Below are positions 6,644 to 7,035 of a stretch of 7,035 nucleotides of DNA, piece by piece. The notes beneath the pieces are model-generated. The model did no database searches. It was not told the DNA's origin and worked only from the letters and a program-made list of their open reading frames with translations. How positions within the stretch are numbered: position 1 is the stretch's first letter; every line of letters begins with the position of its first letter. The stretch covers positions 1-7,035 of the forward strand of contig JASBTO010000034.1 of the NCBI GenBank assembly GCA_030148365.1. Reading direction: 5' to 3'. The stretch is from Kangiellaceae bacterium. Lineage in GTDB: Bacteria; Pseudomonadota; Gammaproteobacteria; Enterobacterales; Kangiellaceae. A program made the translations under genes and the position numbers.

Positions 6644-7035
6644 ATGTACAAACTGACATTGAGTTTACTGCTGGCAACCGGTCTGTTGTTCGGGTGCGGA
6701 CAGGACGAACCGGACGTTGACGAGCCGGTCGACCAACCGGCGCCCGCCGAGGATGCCGACTATGACGCGCCCGATGCCGCAACCACTACTGACCGTGGAC
6801 TTGACGAACCCGCCGATCAATCGTATGAACGGCTGGACATGGACCCGGATGACACCACCATGATCCAGGAAGACGATTTCGGGGACGACGATGCAACAGA
6901 GCCTGTCGATCCCTATGGGCCGAAAACCGGCATGGATTCCGACACCGACATGGATTCCGACATCGACATGGATTCCGACACCGACATGGATTCCGACACC
7001 GACATGGATTCCGACACCGACATGGATTCCGACAC
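6644..7035 (+). CDS. Asp-rich repeat lipoprotein (C-terminus truncated by window edge)
   Basis: This frame is open from the ATG at 6644 to the right edge (130 complete codons). GGGAG lies 8 nt upstream. The N-terminus MYKLTLSLLLATGLLFGC is a lipoprotein signal with lipobox L15-F-G-C18. The mature part is extremely acidic: residues 19-96 hold 28 Asp/Glu against three Lys/Arg, with many Pro and Ala and no predicted fold. From residue 97 onward a hexapeptide MDSDTD repeats in tandem, placing Asp at every second position. I recognise no family. It may bind cations such as calcium, as Asp-rich and DxDxD repeats often do, or act as a flexible charged stalk; both are inferences. The overall composition resembles Ser-Asp stalks only superficially. 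It diverges from the M3 peptidase. Total length and C-terminal domain are unknown. Confidence 0.85.
   Translation, partial: MYKLTLSLLLATGLLFGCGQDEPDVDEPVDQPAPAEDADYDAPDAATTTDRGLDEPADQSYERLDMDPDDTTMIQEDDFGDDDATEPVDPYGPKTGMDSDTDMDSDIDMDSDTDMDSDTDMDSDTDMDSD
6932..7035 (+). repeat. In-frame 18-bp tandem repeat (at least 5.8 copies, continues past the edge)
   Basis: The unit ATGGATTCCGACACCGAC begins at 6932, 6950, 6968, 6986 and 7004, and a sixth copy starting at 7022 is cut after 14 bases. The second copy differs by one base (ACC to ATC, Thr to Ile); the rest are identical. The near-identity points to recent expansion by slippage or unequal recombination. Because 18 is divisible by three, copy-number change alters the length of the acidic tract without breaking the frame. 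Confidence 0.97.

Noticed and set aside
6932..7035. CRISPR-like or iteron-like array
   Set aside because: The units are directly adjacent 18-bp copies with no spacers, and they are in frame within a lipoprotein gene, so they are a coding minisatellite.
6932..7035. Other reading frames through the repeat, which also stay open
   Set aside because: A repeat whose length is a multiple of three and lacks stops is open in every frame by construction. Only the frame from 6644 has a start, ribosome-binding site and signal peptide.

Overview
The window looks like chromosomal DNA from a GC-rich gammaproteobacterium, probably a free-living aquatic or halotolerant relative of the pseudomonads or Marinobacter/Microbulbifer-type genera. 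Three observations point there: the retropepsin-like/inactive-transglutaminase gene pair, the use of lipoprotein signal peptides, and a GTAG-headed REP-like palindrome. The genus is inferred and not proven by anything in the sequence. I see no RNA gene, insertion sequence, integrase or CRISPR array.

Layout, left to right. (1) Positions 1-1794, minus strand: a tight two-gene unit. The upstream gene (961-1794) encodes a lipoprotein with a coiled coil and a retropepsin-like aspartic protease domain of the 'RimK-associated / putative ATP-dependent zinc protease' family. It is followed after 10 bp by the start of a membrane protein with an inactive transglutaminase domain (1-950), cut by the left edge. 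In relatives a RimK-like glutamate ligase gene usually follows, which would lie outside the window. (2) Positions 1795-2134: a 340-bp divergent intergenic region with two perfect 7-bp stem-loops. (3) Positions 2135-3802, plus strand: an exported amidohydrolase of the YtcJ/NfdA type with all expected metal and catalytic motifs. (4) Positions 3803-4074: a convergent intergenic region with a REP-like hairpin and a strong terminator serving the minus-strand gene. (5) Positions 4075-6267, minus strand: a complete M3-family (Dcp-like) zinc peptidase made as a lipoprotein. It starts at GTG and has a clear sigma70 promoter with an extended -10. (6) Positions 6268-6643: a divergent regulatory region with a GTAAC-N5-GTAAC direct repeat and a possible ECF-type promoter. 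(7) Positions 6644 to the right edge, plus strand: an extremely acidic lipoprotein that runs into an in-frame 18-bp tandem repeat (MDSDTD), cut by the edge.

All five proteins carry a signal peptide or membrane anchor, three of them lipoboxes, so this is an envelope-oriented neighbourhood. It is not one operon: transcription changes direction three times. The most unusual item is the Asp-rich repeat lipoprotein at the right edge. The left-hand pair belongs to a widespread but poorly understood system linked in pseudomonads to osmotic-stress tolerance.
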